Notes under the pieces: model-generated
Told to the model about the DNA's origin: nothing
Database searches by the model: none
The model's input: only the letters and a program-made list of their open reading frames with translations
NCBI RefSeq assembly: GCF_051535235.1
Contig: NZ_JBPPLZ010000002.1
Location: 62,001 to 126,000, forward strand
Reading direction: 5' to 3'
Source: Nitrobacter sp051535235
GTDB lineage: Bacteria > Pseudomonadota > Alphaproteobacteria > Rhizobiales > Xanthobacteraceae
DNA: 64,000 bases
Part shown: positions 1 through 9,162 of the stretch, one piece after another
Layout of the letters: each line of letters starts with the position of its first letter
How positions within the stretch are numbered: position 1 is the stretch's first letter
Program-made: the position numbers and the translations under genes

Positions 1-350
1 GTCATCACGATGCGGTCTTCAGCATGGTTGATGATCCAGGCGATCTGGTCCGGAAACAAGCGGGGGTTGACGGTATGGCAGACGGCGCCGATGCCCATGA
101 TGCCGTACCAGGCCTCGAGATGACGCCAGGTGTTCCACGCGATGGTGGCGACTCGGTCGCCGAGCTTGATGCCTTCGCGGTCGAGCCGCTGCGCGAGCTT
201 CAGCGCGCGGCGGCGAATTTCAGTATAGTTTGTCCGGTGGATCGGGCCTTCGACCGATCGCGTCACCACCTCGCGCTTGCCGTGAACCTTCGCCGCATGA
301 TCGATGATCCGATGACACAGCAAGGGCCAGTCCTGCATCAAGCCGTGCAT
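1..350 (-). CDS. Acyl-CoA synthetase (AMP-binding), N-terminal part
   Basis: The minus strand reads from an ATG at 348-350, preceded by GGGAGGA, to the window edge without a stop. It begins MHGLMQDWPLLCHRIIDHAA. The segment 'GDRVATIAWNTWRHLEAWYG' followed by 'CHTVNPRLFPDQ' is typical of the N-terminal domain of medium/long-chain fatty-acid-CoA ligases, which adenylate a carboxylic acid with ATP and transfer it to CoA. The AMP-binding core and catalytic C-terminal domain lie outside the window, so the substrate cannot be judged. It is divergent from the extensin-like gene at 410. Confidence 0.8.
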   Translation of the reverse strand, partial: MHGLMQDWPLLCHRIIDHAAKVHGKREVVTRSVEGPIHRTNYTEIRRRALKLAQRLDREGIKLGDRVATIAWNTWRHLEAWYGIMGIGAVCHTVNPRLFPDQIAWIINHAEDRIVM

Positions 351-409
351 TCGAACATTCCTCCCGATCCGCGTCCGGTGCAGGTGACAGTTGCCTCGCA
401 GGGATCGAC

Positions 410-1537
410 ATGAACAAGTTTAGCGCCGGGATGGCAGGGCGCATACGACCTTATGCGCGCCTGGGCCGCGACCGATTGGCCGTGGTCGTGCTCGCCGCTC
501 TTATCATGCCGGCGGGGGTCTCGGCGGCAACCAGGATTCCGTTGCCGCAACCTCGTCCGGCCGCGTTGGCGCCTGCAGGACAGGAAGGCAGGCAGGCGAG
601 CGAGGCTACGCCGGCGATGCCTGAAACTCCGCCGGCGCCTTCCGCCTGCCGTCTGGCGCTGACCGATGCGGTGGCCATCGCTCCGAGCGTTCCTGCCATC
701 ACCGGGCCGGGCGCGTGCGGTGGTGACGATCTGGTGCGGCTCGAAGCGGTCGTGCTTGCGGATCGGAGCCGTGTCCCCGTCAAGCCGGCCGCCACGCTGC
801 GTTGTCGGATGGCGTCCGCGATCGCCGACTGGATCCGCACCGACATGGCGCCGCTGGCCGAAGGGCTGGGAAGCCGTGTCAGCGAGCTCGACAATTTTGA
901 TTCGTTCGAATGCCGGGGACGCAATCGGGTTGCCGGAGCAAAACTCTCCGAGCACGGGCGCGCCAATGCGCTCGATATTCGTGCGATCAGGCTTGCCAAC
1001 GGCCGGACGATCGCGCTGACCGATCGTAACGTCCCGCACGAGTTGCGTGAAACGATGATGAAGTCAGCCTGCACGCGTTTCATGACCGTGCTGGGTCCTG
1101 GTTCGGACGGTTACCACGAAGATCACATCCATCTCGATCTCGCCGAACGGCGGAATGGCTACCGGATCTGTCAGTGGGGAATTGACGATCCGATGCCCGC
1201 GGTGGCGCCGTTGCTGCCGACCGAGCGCCCGGCGGAAGCATCGCCGCGCGAAACGGCAGACGAGAAGGGCAACGCCTCGGAGGCGTCGCGGGAGCATGCG
1301 GTGGCGCCTCGCACCGCCTCACGAGCCACGTCTGCGGCTCCGCCAACGGAGGTGGTACCTGAGCCCCGGAAGCGACCAGCGACAGCCGGCACGGCAGGCA
1401 AGACCGCGAAAGATGCGTCGAAGCCTTCGCCATCCGTTTCCGGGGCGTCAACGCGGCTTTCAACCGCAAAGCCTGTGAAGCGCAAGCGCAGGCGGCACTC
1501 CGACTTGCCGCCGTTCCTCAGGTCGCTGTTGGAGTGA
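410..1537 (+). CDS. Extensin-like C-terminal domain protein
   Basis: A 375-aa protein with a hydrophobic N-terminal segment (about residues 24-40, a signal peptide or anchor), a Pro-rich linker, and then an extensin-like domain at about 85-260. The visible signatures are 'DNFDSFECRGRNR', 'SEHGRANALDIRA' and 'HEDHIHLDL'; the His/Asp residues resemble the metal-binding site of D-Ala-D-Ala peptidase-like folds. The C-terminal 110 residues are low-complexity and basic (Ala/Thr/Pro/Lys-rich). It probably acts in the periplasm on the cell wall, but no activity is proven for this bacterial family. The gene stands alone, convergent with the L,D-transpeptidase and separated from it by a hairpin terminator. 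Confidence 0.75.
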   Translation: MNKFSAGMAGRIRPYARLGRDRLAVVVLAALIMPAGVSAATRIPLPQPRPAALAPAGQEGRQASEATPAMPETPPAPSACRLALTDAVAIAPSVPAITGPGACGGDDLVRLEAVVLADRSRVPVKPAATLRCRMASAIADWIRTDMAPLAEGLGSRVSELDNFDSFECRGRNRVAGAKLSEHGRANALDIRAIRLANGRTIALTDRNVPHELRETMMKSACTRFMTVLGPGSDGYHEDHIHLDLAERRNGYRICQWGIDDPMPAVAPLLPTERPAEASPRETADEKGNASEASREHAVAPRTASRATSAAPPTEVVPEPRKRPATAGTAGKTAKDASKPSPSVSGASTRLSTAKPVKRKRRRHSDLPPFLRSLLE

Positions 1538-1603
1538 AGCGATGCCGTTCTTCGAACGGCGATGCCCGACGGTGACGTCAGGCAGGGTGAGGTCAGGCAG
1601 CAA

Positions 1604-1629
1604 AAAAGCGCCGGCAGGCCGGCGCTTTT
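1604..1629. terminator. Bidirectional intrinsic terminator
   Basis: A perfect inverted repeat AAAAGCGCCGGC / GCCGGCGCTTTT with A and T runs on its two sides lies between the convergent stops at 1537 and 1652. It can serve both genes. Confidence 0.85.
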
Positions 1630-1651
1630 CGCGATTTCAGAACCGCTTCGA

Positions 1652-2329
1652 TCAGTTGAAGCTGCCGGCGCCGCCCTGCAGTGCCATCTTGGAACTGTAC
1701 GGCGAGTCGCCGTGATGCGGCTCAAGTACAACGACCACCGTTCCAAGCTTGACGCGGTTGTAGAGGTCGATGACGTCCTCGTTGGTCATGCGGATGCAGC
1801 CCGAGGAAATCGAGGCGCCGATATATTCCGGCTGGTTGGTGCCATGGATGCGGAACAGCGTGTCCTTGCCGTTGACGTAAAGATACATCGCCCGCGATCC
1901 CATCGGATTGTCCGGACCAGGAGGCACGAACTTCGGCACCCCGAGGCGCTCGATCTCGCCGGGCGTCGGGTGCCAGGCGGGCCATTCGGTCATGGCGCCG
2001 ACCTTCGCGATGCCAGACCACGCCATCGCTTCTTCACCGACGGTAATGCCGTAGCGAATCGCCTTGCCGCCATCGAGCACGTAATAAAGATAATGGTTGT
2101 CGGAATCGACCATGATCGAGCCCGGCGCTTCCTTGCGATGATACTCGACGATGGCGCGGCGGAAGGGCTCGGCCACCGGCGTTTTCACGTAGGAGACCTT
2201 GGACAGCAACTCCTTGTCGCGCGGCTTCAAGTTGCTGGTGCTGGCGGCCTCGTAATGCGTGGCCTGCATGCAGCCCGACAGCATCAGGCCTGCGGCCAGG
2301 ATTCCAAGCGTAACCCGAAAAGGCGACAT
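1652..2329 (-). CDS. L,D-transpeptidase (YkuD domain) lipoprotein
   Basis: The ATG at 2327-2329 is preferred over the longer frame because GGAAG precedes it and it places a lipoprotein signal at the N terminus ('LAAGLMLSGC', lipobox LSGC). The product is 225 aa. The YkuD catalytic motif is visible near the C terminus as 'IHGTNQPEYIG' followed by 'SSGCIRMTNEDVIDLYNRV', with the nucleophilic Cys in SGCIRM. These enzymes form 3-3 crosslinks in peptidoglycan or attach proteins to it. It acts in the periplasm and stands alone. Confidence 0.9.
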   Translation of the reverse strand: MSPFRVTLGILAAGLMLSGCMQATHYEAASTSNLKPRDKELLSKVSYVKTPVAEPFRRAIVEYHRKEAPGSIMVDSDNHYLYYVLDGGKAIRYGITVGEEAMAWSGIAKVGAMTEWPAWHPTPGEIERLGVPKFVPPGPDNPMGSRAMYLYVNGKDTLFRIHGTNQPEYIGASISSGCIRMTNEDVIDLYNRVKLGTVVVVLEPHHGDSPYSSKMALQGGAGSFN

Positions 2330-2668
2330 TGTTGTCTTCCAAATACCCCATTGAATCATGACCGTTCGCACCCCGACGCCACGATTCCTCTACGACTCAT
2401 TATTGTCAAACTTCCCTGAAACTCCAGCACTTAGAAGGTTGTGCCGCCACGCAACGTCGTGTCTGTGGTATTTTTGCCGCAAAATTCCGGTTCGCCGTTG
2501 GATGTCGCCGCCGTTCCCTCCGTGCAAGGCGGGATGCGTGCATGGCCGCGGCAAATGGGCAACGGCATCCCGACCGAAGCGGCGGCCCTTTGCGGCTTGC
2601 CAAATCCACGCGATTTGCGCACTCCGTGTTCACACCGAATCCACGCCGTCATTCCACGGAGGGGTGCC

Positions 2669-3649
2669 ATGCTCTCGATCTTCGCGCCGGCCGGCACCGC
2701 CCTTGTGAAGACCAGTCCGGCCGATCTTGCCGCGCTGCCAGAGAACGCGGTGTGGATCGATCTCGAGAAGCCGACGGCCGACGAGGATCGCGCCGTGGAG
2801 CGGCTGGCCGGGGTCGCTGTGCCGACCCGGGAGGATATGCAGGAGATCGAGATTTCCAGCCGTCTCTACCTCGAGAACGGCGCGCGCTACATGACTGCGA
2901 GCCTGATGTGCGGCAGCGAAACCGGCGCGCCGCGCATCACCCCCGTCACGTTCATCCTGTCCCGTCATCGCCTCGTCACCGTGCGCTACGACGCGCCAAA
3001 ACCGTTCACGCTGGTGGAGAACAAGCTCGCGCGCGCCGCCCCGCCGGGGTTGACCGGCGAAGGCGTGCTGCTCGAACTGCTCGACGCCGTGATCGACCGC
3101 TGCGCCGACATCCTGGAGCGCGCCGGCGCCGACGTCGATCAGGTCAGCCACGACATTTTCGAACCGGAGGAATCCGCGCGCACCGGTCACGCCAAGCGCT
3201 ATTCCGAAATCCTGATCGCGATCGGCCGCAAGGGTGACCTCACCTCGAAGGTCCGCGAGAGCCTTGTCTCGATCGGGCGTCTCGTCACCTTCGTCGCCAC
3301 CGAATCCGACAGCATCAAATGGTCAAAGGAGATGCGTGCGCAGCTCAAGACCATGCAGCGCGACGTCGCGTCGCTGACCGATCACGCTTCCTACCTGTCC
3401 AACAAGATCACTTTCGTGCTCGATGCGATGCTCGGCGTCGTCAATCTCGAGCAGAACAATATCATCAAGCTGTTTTCGGTGATGGCGGTGGTTTTGATGC
3501 CGCCGACTCTGATCGCTTCGATCTATGGCATGAACTTCAAGATGATGCCGGAACTGGACTGGCCGCACGGCTACCCGTTCGCGCTCGCCATGATGGTGAT
3601 CGCCGCGGTGCTGCCCTACATGATCTTCAAGTGGAAGAAGTGGCTGTGA
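2669..3649 (+). CDS. corA: CorA-family divalent cation transporter
   Basis: The ATG at 2669 follows GGAGGGG; the open frame extends 76 codons further upstream but that part looks non-coding. The 326-aa protein has a long soluble N-terminal domain, a helical stalk, and two C-terminal membrane segments ('VMAVVLMPPTLIASI' and 'ALAMMVIAAVLPYMIF'). The signature 'YGMNF' closes the first membrane helix, and the acidic loop 'MMPELDW' follows it, as in CorA Mg2+/Co2+ channels. Transported ions are inferred from the family (Mg2+, possibly Co2+ or Ni2+). Nothing in the context adds specificity. Confidence 0.92.
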   Translation: MLSIFAPAGTALVKTSPADLAALPENAVWIDLEKPTADEDRAVERLAGVAVPTREDMQEIEISSRLYLENGARYMTASLMCGSETGAPRITPVTFILSRHRLVTVRYDAPKPFTLVENKLARAAPPGLTGEGVLLELLDAVIDRCADILERAGADVDQVSHDIFEPEESARTGHAKRYSEILIAIGRKGDLTSKVRESLVSIGRLVTFVATESDSIKWSKEMRAQLKTMQRDVASLTDHASYLSNKITFVLDAMLGVVNLEQNNIIKLFSVMAVVLMPPTLIASIYGMNFKMMPELDWPHGYPFALAMMVIAAVLPYMIFKWKKWL

Positions 3650-3794
3650 GTGGGTTTCCGCGATGCGGAATTTTGCGCGATTGAAGGTCGCGCAGGGCCC
3701 GCCACATTTTTCCTCGTAAAATTTGAGCGTTCGCCTGAACGGTTTTCAAAAAAGATTGCTGCCATAACCTGTGAATGAAATCACGGGGACCACA

Positions 3795-4028
3795 ATGGTT
3801 GAGAAAATCATAACAGAGGATTGCACAATCCTCGATTTTCGCAGCTATCGACAGTTGCGTAGATTCGGTTCAGACAACGACGCCGTGCGTCGTTCGCCTG
3901 CGTCCATGCGGACATGCCGGCATTGCGGTGCCGCATTGCTCGATGGCGAGAGTGACGACGATTGTTCCAGCGCAGGTGTCGGGGCGCCTGCGCTGCGCGC
4001 GCCGCCGCGCCGGTTTTGTGCGGAGTGA
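3795..4028 (+). CDS. Small hypothetical protein with a possible Zn-ribbon
   Basis: A 77-aa reading frame starting MVEKIITEDCTILDF; an upstream start at 3771 would add 8 residues. The centre has a CxxC pair ('CRHCGAALLDGE') and later single cysteines, compatible with a small zinc-binding fold, although the second pair is not well formed. I do not recognise the family. It is convergent with the SDR gene and followed by a strong hairpin. It could be a conserved short ORF of this clade or a chance frame. Confidence 0.45.
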   Translation: MVEKIITEDCTILDFRSYRQLRRFGSDNDAVRRSPASMRTCRHCGAALLDGESDDDCSSAGVGAPALRAPPRRFCAE

Positions 4029-4031
4029 ATT

Positions 4032-4064
4032 TGCTTCACCCTTCCCTCAAGGGAGGGTGAAGCA
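4032..4064. terminator. Hairpin between convergent genes
   Basis: TGCTTCACCC and GGGTGAAGCA form a 10-bp stem, continued by TCCCT/AGGGA, directly before the SDR stop at 4066. There is no clear T run, so it may be a structural or rho-assisted terminator. Confidence 0.55.
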
Positions 4065-4065
4065 G

Positions 4066-4857
4066 TTAAACGTGCTGGCCGCCGTTGATATGAATTTCCG
4101 CGCCGTTGACGTATGAACTCGTCTCCGTGCACAGCACGTAGATGATCTTCGCCACCTCGTCCGGCGTGCCGAGCCGACGCAGCGGGATCTGCCGCTGGAC
4201 GATGTTCTCGGTGCCTGGCGACAGGATCGAGGTGTCGATCTCGCCCGGCGCGATCGCGTTGACGCGCACGCCGACGCGGCCGAAATCCGCCGCCATCTCG
4301 CGGGTCAGCGAGGCCAGCGCCGCTTTCGAGGTCGCATACGCGGCGCCCGCGAAGGGATGCACACGCGAGCCCGCGATCGAGGTGACGTTCACAACGGAAC
4401 CCTTCGCGGCCTTCAATTCGCCGATCAACCCGCGCGCCAGCATGATCGGCGCCATGAAATTGACGCGGAACACCTTCTCCCAGGTCTCCATGTCGGTGTT
4501 CAGCGAGCCGAGCCGCGCGCCGCCTTCGCCCTTCGGCGAGATCGCGGCATTGTTGACCAGCGCGTGCAGTCTGCCGCCCTCGAGCCGGGATCGAATCTCC
4601 TGGATCGCCTGCATCGTATTTTCGGGATCGGACAGGTCGACCTGAATGTGATCCTCGGGCCCGGCGTCCCATGGGCACTGCTCCGGAAAAGGATGCCGCG
4701 AACAGGTGATGACGCGCCATCCCGCGCTGGAAAACCGGATCACGGTCGCATGGCCGATGCCGCGACTCGCGCCGGTCAGCAGCAGCGTGCGGCGTGGCGC
4801 GTTGGGGTCGACCGCCGTCGCCATATCAGTTCGAGGGTTTGCTTTGTCCGGGGTCAT
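4066..4857 (-). CDS. SDR-family NAD(P)-dependent oxidoreductase
   Basis: The protein has about 263 residues and the classical short-chain dehydrogenase layout. The cofactor motif is 'TGASRGIG' near the N terminus, followed by 'NNAAISPKG', the catalytic Ser in 'VNVTSIAGS', and the YxxxK motif in 'AYATSKAALASL'. The C terminus ends 'GAEIHINGGQHV', typical of FabG-like proteins. The start at 4857 is chosen because its ATG overlaps the pdxH stop (ATGA), implying translational coupling. The substrate is unknown. Confidence 0.88.
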   Translation of the reverse strand: MTPDKANPRTDMATAVDPNAPRRTLLLTGASRGIGHATVIRFSSAGWRVITCSRHPFPEQCPWDAGPEDHIQVDLSDPENTMQAIQEIRSRLEGGRLHALVNNAAISPKGEGGARLGSLNTDMETWEKVFRVNFMAPIMLARGLIGELKAAKGSVVNVTSIAGSRVHPFAGAAYATSKAALASLTREMAADFGRVGVRVNAIAPGEIDTSILSPGTENIVQRQIPLRRLGTPDEVAKIIYVLCTETSSYVNGAEIHINGGQHV

Positions 4858-5495
4858 GGGTACAGCCTTGTCTTGGTCCACGGCGCGTCAGGCGCCGTGC
4901 GGCGGAACTCGATGCGATCGTGCAGGCGAAACGGGCGGTCGTGCCAGAATTCGAACTGCACCGGTACGATGCGCCAGCCGCTCCAGCCCGGCGGCCGCGG
5001 CACAGCGCCGATGAGGTATTTCGCGGCTTCTTTCGCGATCGCCTGTTCAAAAGCAAAGCGGCTTTCCAGCGGCTGCGACTGCCTGCTGGCCCAGGCGCCG
5101 ATCTGCGCCTGCTTCGGACGGGTGGCGAAATAGGCGTCGGCTTCGGGGTCGGTGACCGGCGTCACCGGCCCGCGCACGCGGACTTGCCGGCGCAGCGACT
5201 TCCAGTGAAACAGCAGCGCCGCCTTGGGGTTCGCGGCGAGTTCGCGGCCCTTGGCGCTGGCGATGTGGCTGTAGAACACGAAGCCCCGCGCATCGTAGCC
5301 CTTCATCAGCACCATGCGCACGTCGGGCAGGCCATCGGCGTCGGCGGTGGCAAGGGCCATCGCGTCGGGGTCGTTCGGTTCCGCCGCGACGGCTTCCGCG
5401 AACCATGCCGCGAACAGCGCGAACGGTTCCGCGGCCTCCGTGAAATCACCGGACGTTAACTGGCTTGTGTCCTTGATGTCCGTGGTGTCGTTCAT
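4854..5495 (-). CDS. pdxH: Pyridoxamine 5'-phosphate oxidase
   Basis: At 213 aa it has the family's usual length. The FMN-binding part carries 'PDVRMVLMKGYDARGFVFYSH' and 'KGRELAANPKAALLFHWKSLRRQVRVRG'. The C-terminal part has 'RPPGWSGWRIVPVQFEFWHDRPFRLHDR', characteristic of PdxH. It oxidises pyridoxamine/pyridoxine 5'-phosphate to PLP in the cytosol. It is the first gene of a two-gene operon with the SDR at 4857 and is divergent from the lipoprotein gene at 5511. Confidence 0.95.
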   Translation of the reverse strand: MNDTTDIKDTSQLTSGDFTEAAEPFALFAAWFAEAVAAEPNDPDAMALATADADGLPDVRMVLMKGYDARGFVFYSHIASAKGRELAANPKAALLFHWKSLRRQVRVRGPVTPVTDPEADAYFATRPKQAQIGAWASRQSQPLESRFAFEQAIAKEAAKYLIGAVPRPPGWSGWRIVPVQFEFWHDRPFRLHDRIEFRRTAPDAPWTKTRLYP

Positions 5496-5510
5496 GCGGG
5501 GGAGTCCAGG

Positions 5511-6020
5511 TTGCGCCGGTCCGTCGTCGAAAGCCCGTTGCGGTCCTTATACAGGGCAAACCTATATAGGGCACGTCTGCGCGTTGGCCTATCCGCGATC
5601 AGGTCCGCCGCCGCGATGGTGACGGCGATCCTGATCGGGGCGTCGGCCGGAGGTTGCAGTCTGGCGCGCAACGACGGGACTTTTGCGCAGATGACCGCCG
5701 GAGATGCCACCGGATCGATCGCAGCGTCCGCACGGAGCGGTCCGACCGACACCGATCTCGCCTTCGCCCGCACGGCCGCCTCCGACGTGTTGACCAAGGG
5801 GAGCAAGGACGCGAGCCAGCCATGGGAAAATCCCTCCACCGGAGCGCGGGGCTCGGTAACGCCGCTGGCACAGGCCTATATGGCCGAGGGTCGCACCTGC
5901 CGCGATTTTTTAGCGAGTTACGTTAACGGAAACTCCGAAAGCTGGCTGCAGGGCGCAGCCTGCAGGTCCGGTGGCGGCCGGTGGGAAATCCAGTCGCTCA
6001 AACCCTGGCAGCGAAGCTAG
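5511..6020 (+). CDS. RT0821/Lpp0805-like surface lipoprotein
   Basis: The frame opens with TTG after GGAG; an internal ATG at 5616 (MVTAILIGASAGGCSL) would give a cleaner lipoprotein signal with lipobox ASAGGC, so the true start is uncertain. The C-terminal stretch 'CRDFLASYVNGNSESWLQGAACRS' ending 'GRWEIQSLKPW' resembles the 17-kDa-antigen-like RT0821/Lpp0805 family. It is probably an outer-membrane or periplasmic lipoprotein of unknown role. It shares its promoter region with pdxH. Confidence 0.7.
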   Translation: MRRSVVESPLRSLYRANLYRARLRVGLSAIRSAAAMVTAILIGASAGGCSLARNDGTFAQMTAGDATGSIAASARSGPTDTDLAFARTAASDVLTKGSKDASQPWENPSTGARGSVTPLAQAYMAEGRTCRDFLASYVNGNSESWLQGAACRSGGGRWEIQSLKPWQRS

Positions 6021-6251
6021 TTGCGGTCCGCGGACTTAAACCTGGGCTCAGCTTTTTGTCTTGGCGTGTTTTCTCGACGCGAGCGATACCCATCCTTTGG
6101 GTCAAGCCCGAGGACATGCCGCGCAAAACGCTATAGATTGCAGGGCCGAATGGCTCTTCAGCCGTTGCAAAAATGCCACGGATGCCCCAGATGATAGGGC
6201 ACGTGGGTCCGGGGGCCATGATTCCGATTTTTCCGAAGGAGACTGAGACGG

Positions 6252-7208
6252 ATGCGCGACCCCTATGAGGTCTTGGGGGTGCAGCGGGGCGCCACTGCCG
6301 CGGCGATCAAAAGTGCTTTTCGCAAGCTCGCGAAGAAGCATCATCCCGATGCCAACAAGAACGATCCAAAGGCTGCCGAACGCTTCGCGGAAGTAAATTC
6401 CGCCAACGAGATTCTCGGCGACGAGGCCAAGCGCAAGCAGTTCGACCACGGCGAGATCGGCGCCGACGGGAAGCCGCGCTTTCAGGGTTTTCCCGGCGGC
6501 GGCCCGCGTGGCGCGCGTCCGGGTGGTGGCTTCCAGCAGTACGACTTCGGCGGCGGCGGCGGTCCGGGCTTTGACGGCGGGTTTGAGGACATCATCAACA
6601 GCATGTTCGGCGGTCCAACGGGAAGCGGTCCGCGGGGCGGGCGCCGCGGCGGCCCGCATTTCGACACCGGGGCCTTTACCGCGCCTGATCTCGATCACAA
6701 CGTCGCCATGACGGTGTCGCTGGAGGAGTCGGTCAGGGGTGGCGACAAACGCATCCGCCTGCCCAGCGGCAAGGAACTCAACGTCAGGATTCCGGCCGGC
6801 GTCACCACAGGCCAGCAGATTCGGCTGAGAGGGCAGGGCGACACCGCGCCCGGCCACCGCCCCGGCGATCTCCTCATCACGGTGACCGTGGCGCCGCATC
6901 CGGTCTTCAAGGTCGATGGCAACGACCTGCGCGCCGACCTGCCGATCACGCTCTATGAGGCAGTGCTGGGCGGCAAGGTGCGGGTGCCGACGCTCGGCGG
7001 CGCGGTGGAGCTATCGATCCCGAAGAACACCTCGGGCGGCCGCACCTTTCGTCTCAAGGGAAAAGGTGTCCCCAAGGGCGGCGCGTCCGGCGATCTGTTC
7101 GTCACCACGCGCATCATCCTGCCTGACGGCAACGACGCCGACCTCGAGGGCTTGATGGAGAAATGGCGCGACGTGCACCCCTATAATCCCCGTCGCGATC
7201 CGGGATAG
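6252..7208 (+). CDS. DnaJ-type co-chaperone (CbpA/DnaJ C-terminal)
   Basis: A 318-aa protein with an N-terminal J domain (residues 1-70) containing the HPD motif in 'AKKHHPDANKN', a Gly-rich linker at about 80-135 (runs of GGG), then two beta-barrel client-binding domains ending with 'GDLFVTTRIILPD'. The four zinc-finger CxxCxGxG repeats of true DnaJ are absent, so it is a type II (CbpA-like) co-chaperone that stimulates DnaK ATPase. It stands alone. Confidence 0.9.
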   Translation: MRDPYEVLGVQRGATAAAIKSAFRKLAKKHHPDANKNDPKAAERFAEVNSANEILGDEAKRKQFDHGEIGADGKPRFQGFPGGGPRGARPGGGFQQYDFGGGGGPGFDGGFEDIINSMFGGPTGSGPRGGRRGGPHFDTGAFTAPDLDHNVAMTVSLEESVRGGDKRIRLPSGKELNVRIPAGVTTGQQIRLRGQGDTAPGHRPGDLLITVTVAPHPVFKVDGNDLRADLPITLYEAVLGGKVRVPTLGGAVELSIPKNTSGGRTFRLKGKGVPKGGASGDLFVTTRIILPDGNDADLEGLMEKWRDVHPYNPRRDPG

Positions 7209-7290
7209 AGCATTTCGAGCGAAACACCGATATGGGATTCGGGGCAGCGTTGCGCGCGCCTCGCTGTCCCACAACCGGCATGCCGAAGAC

Positions 7291-8124
7291 CTAGCTCACG
7301 CGCCGTTCGCAGTCATTGGCGAAAGCGCCGAGGAGCGCATCGAACGTTTCCGCCTGCTCCCACTGCGGAATATGGCCGGCGTCGGGGATGCTCTGGACTG
7401 CCCCGCGCCACAGCGTCGGCATCGCGAGAGTCTTGAAGTACTCGCCGTTGATGAGTTGATCTTCCGCGCCGTGCAGCACCGCCAGCGGCCGGGTCAGGCT
7501 GGCGATAACCTCGACCTCGTCACGGAAACCGTCCGGAGTGATGCTCGCGCCGAGGATCTTGCGTGCGCGGCCGTCCGTCCGCAGCACGTCGTCGATCATG
7601 AAAGCTGGCAGGTCGGAGACGCCGGGTCTGAAAGCCGCGGCGACATAACCCTTGGCCTGTTTTTCGGTGAGATCCTGCGCAAAGGTGCAGGCCATCGCCG
7701 GGTGCATCAGAAACGCCTGCTTGACCGCGGGCGGAAACGCAAACGGCGGCGTGCCGAAGATCGCAAAACCCTTGGCCTGCGGCAGATCGGGTGCGGCCTC
7801 CAGCACGATATGTCCGCCGAGGCTCCAGCCGACGAAAATTGCGTCCGTTGCATCCAGGTGCTCGGCGACATGGCGCATCACGCGCGCATGGCCCGGCATG
7901 GTGTAGGCGGAGTCGGGATCGGCCGCGTTGTCGGACTCGCCGTGGCCCGGCAGATCGAATGCGATCACGCGATGCGCCCTGCCGAGATTTCCATCCAGTT
8001 GCCGCGCAAAAGCCTTCGACGACGCCGAGTTGCCGTGAACCAGAACGATGGCGCTGCCGGTGCCGGCGGATTGCCGGTACGCGATCTGGCCCGCGTCCGT
8101 GGTGATGCTTCCGGTCGTTGTCAT
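7291..8124 (-). CDS. Alpha/beta hydrolase
   Basis: The ATG at 8122-8124, preceded by GGAGAGGGG, is preferred over the longer frame and gives about 277 aa. The fold is clear from 'VLVHGNSASSKAF' (oxyanion region), the nucleophile elbow 'FVGWSLGGHIVLE', an acid in 'LHGAEDQLI' and the catalytic His in 'PDAGHIPQWEQ'. The substrate is unknown. It is divergent from the histidine phosphatase gene. Confidence 0.88.
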   Translation of the reverse strand: MTTTGSITTDAGQIAYRQSAGTGSAIVLVHGNSASSKAFARQLDGNLGRAHRVIAFDLPGHGESDNAADPDSAYTMPGHARVMRHVAEHLDATDAIFVGWSLGGHIVLEAAPDLPQAKGFAIFGTPPFAFPPAVKQAFLMHPAMACTFAQDLTEKQAKGYVAAAFRPGVSDLPAFMIDDVLRTDGRARKILGASITPDGFRDEVEVIASLTRPLAVLHGAEDQLINGEYFKTLAMPTLWRGAVQSIPDAGHIPQWEQAETFDALLGAFANDCERRVS

Positions 8125-8308
8125 GAGCCCCTCTCCGCGACTGATGTCGCGCGGGACCATGACCAAAATATACCGGCCGGGAAAGGGGCTTGCTTCTTTA
8201 ACGAAGCGCAGTTGGCCGGCGTATCGCCGCTGACGTATTTCGTCGGGCCGAAATGGTGTATATGCCGGAGCATCCAGCTTCGCCGATGCCAGATTCCATC
8301 CTCCCGAC

Positions 8309-8902
8309 ATGCACACCATCTACTACATTCGACACGGCAAGACCGAATGGAACGCCGATGGCCGCTTCCAGGGCTTGCAGGACATTCCGCTCAATGATCT
8401 CGGCCGCGCCGAGGCGGTGAAGGCGGGTGAGACCCTCAGCAAGCTGTTTGCGCACGAGGGTCGCGATCCCCTCGGATTGGGCTTCGTCACGAGTCCGCTG
8501 TCCCGTGCGCGCGGCACCATGGAATTGATGCGCAGCGTGCTGAGCCTGCCGCCGCATGACTATTCGGTCGACGACCGGTTGCGCGAGGTCGGTTACGGGC
8601 ACTGGGAGGGCCTGACGCTTGCGCAGATGAAGGCTGCCCATCCCGATGTGTTCGCGGCCCGCGAGGCCGACAAATGGAGCGTGGCGCCGCCCGGCGGCGA
8701 AAGCTACGCCTCCGCCACATCGCGGTTGCGCGACTGGTATCGTTCACTGAAGTCCGGCACCGTCGCCGTCGCGCATAGCGGCACGGCTCGGGCGCTGATG
8801 GTCGTGCTCGGCCTTCAGACACCGCAAGCGGCCGCCAGTCTGCGGATCGAGCAGGGCGCGGTGTATGTCCTGCGCGAGGACGGGCTGGCGAAGCATAGCT
8901 GA
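8309..8902 (+). CDS. Histidine phosphatase family protein
   Basis: A 197-aa phosphoglycerate-mutase-like phosphatase. The catalytic RHG appears at the N terminus ('YYIRHGKTEWN'), and the second catalytic His in 'VAVAHSGTARALMVVL'. 'LREVGYGHWEGLT' carries the usual acid. Short members of this family are usually phosphatases of sugar phosphates or nucleotide derivatives rather than true mutases. It differs clearly from the GpmA-like protein at 47881-48630. Confidence 0.88.
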   Translation: MHTIYYIRHGKTEWNADGRFQGLQDIPLNDLGRAEAVKAGETLSKLFAHEGRDPLGLGFVTSPLSRARGTMELMRSVLSLPPHDYSVDDRLREVGYGHWEGLTLAQMKAAHPDVFAAREADKWSVAPPGGESYASATSRLRDWYRSLKSGTVAVAHSGTARALMVVLGLQTPQAAASLRIEQGAVYVLREDGLAKHS

Positions 8903-9162
8903 AGGCCAAGCAACCGTACAATCCGCGCATGGCCGGGCTTGTCCCGTGGACGCCCGACGAGGCCCGGCATGACGAACGGTTACGATTTTTCGCCGCTTTG
9001 CCGCTTAGGGAAGTAGCATTTCCGCTCCAAAGGTTTGCGATTTTTGCTGCTTCCGGCTACGACAATTGCAAACATGCAGGCCAACATCTGCGAGATTGCA
9101 ACTTTATGGTTGCGATCGTGCAGGTGGCCAATTGCATTTTTACAAACCCGCTTGGTTGGTTC

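Noticed and set aside
8929..9162. N-terminal extension of AroC
   Set aside because: Chorismate synthases begin at the conserved MSHNTFGHLF; the 78 upstream codons show no family similarity.
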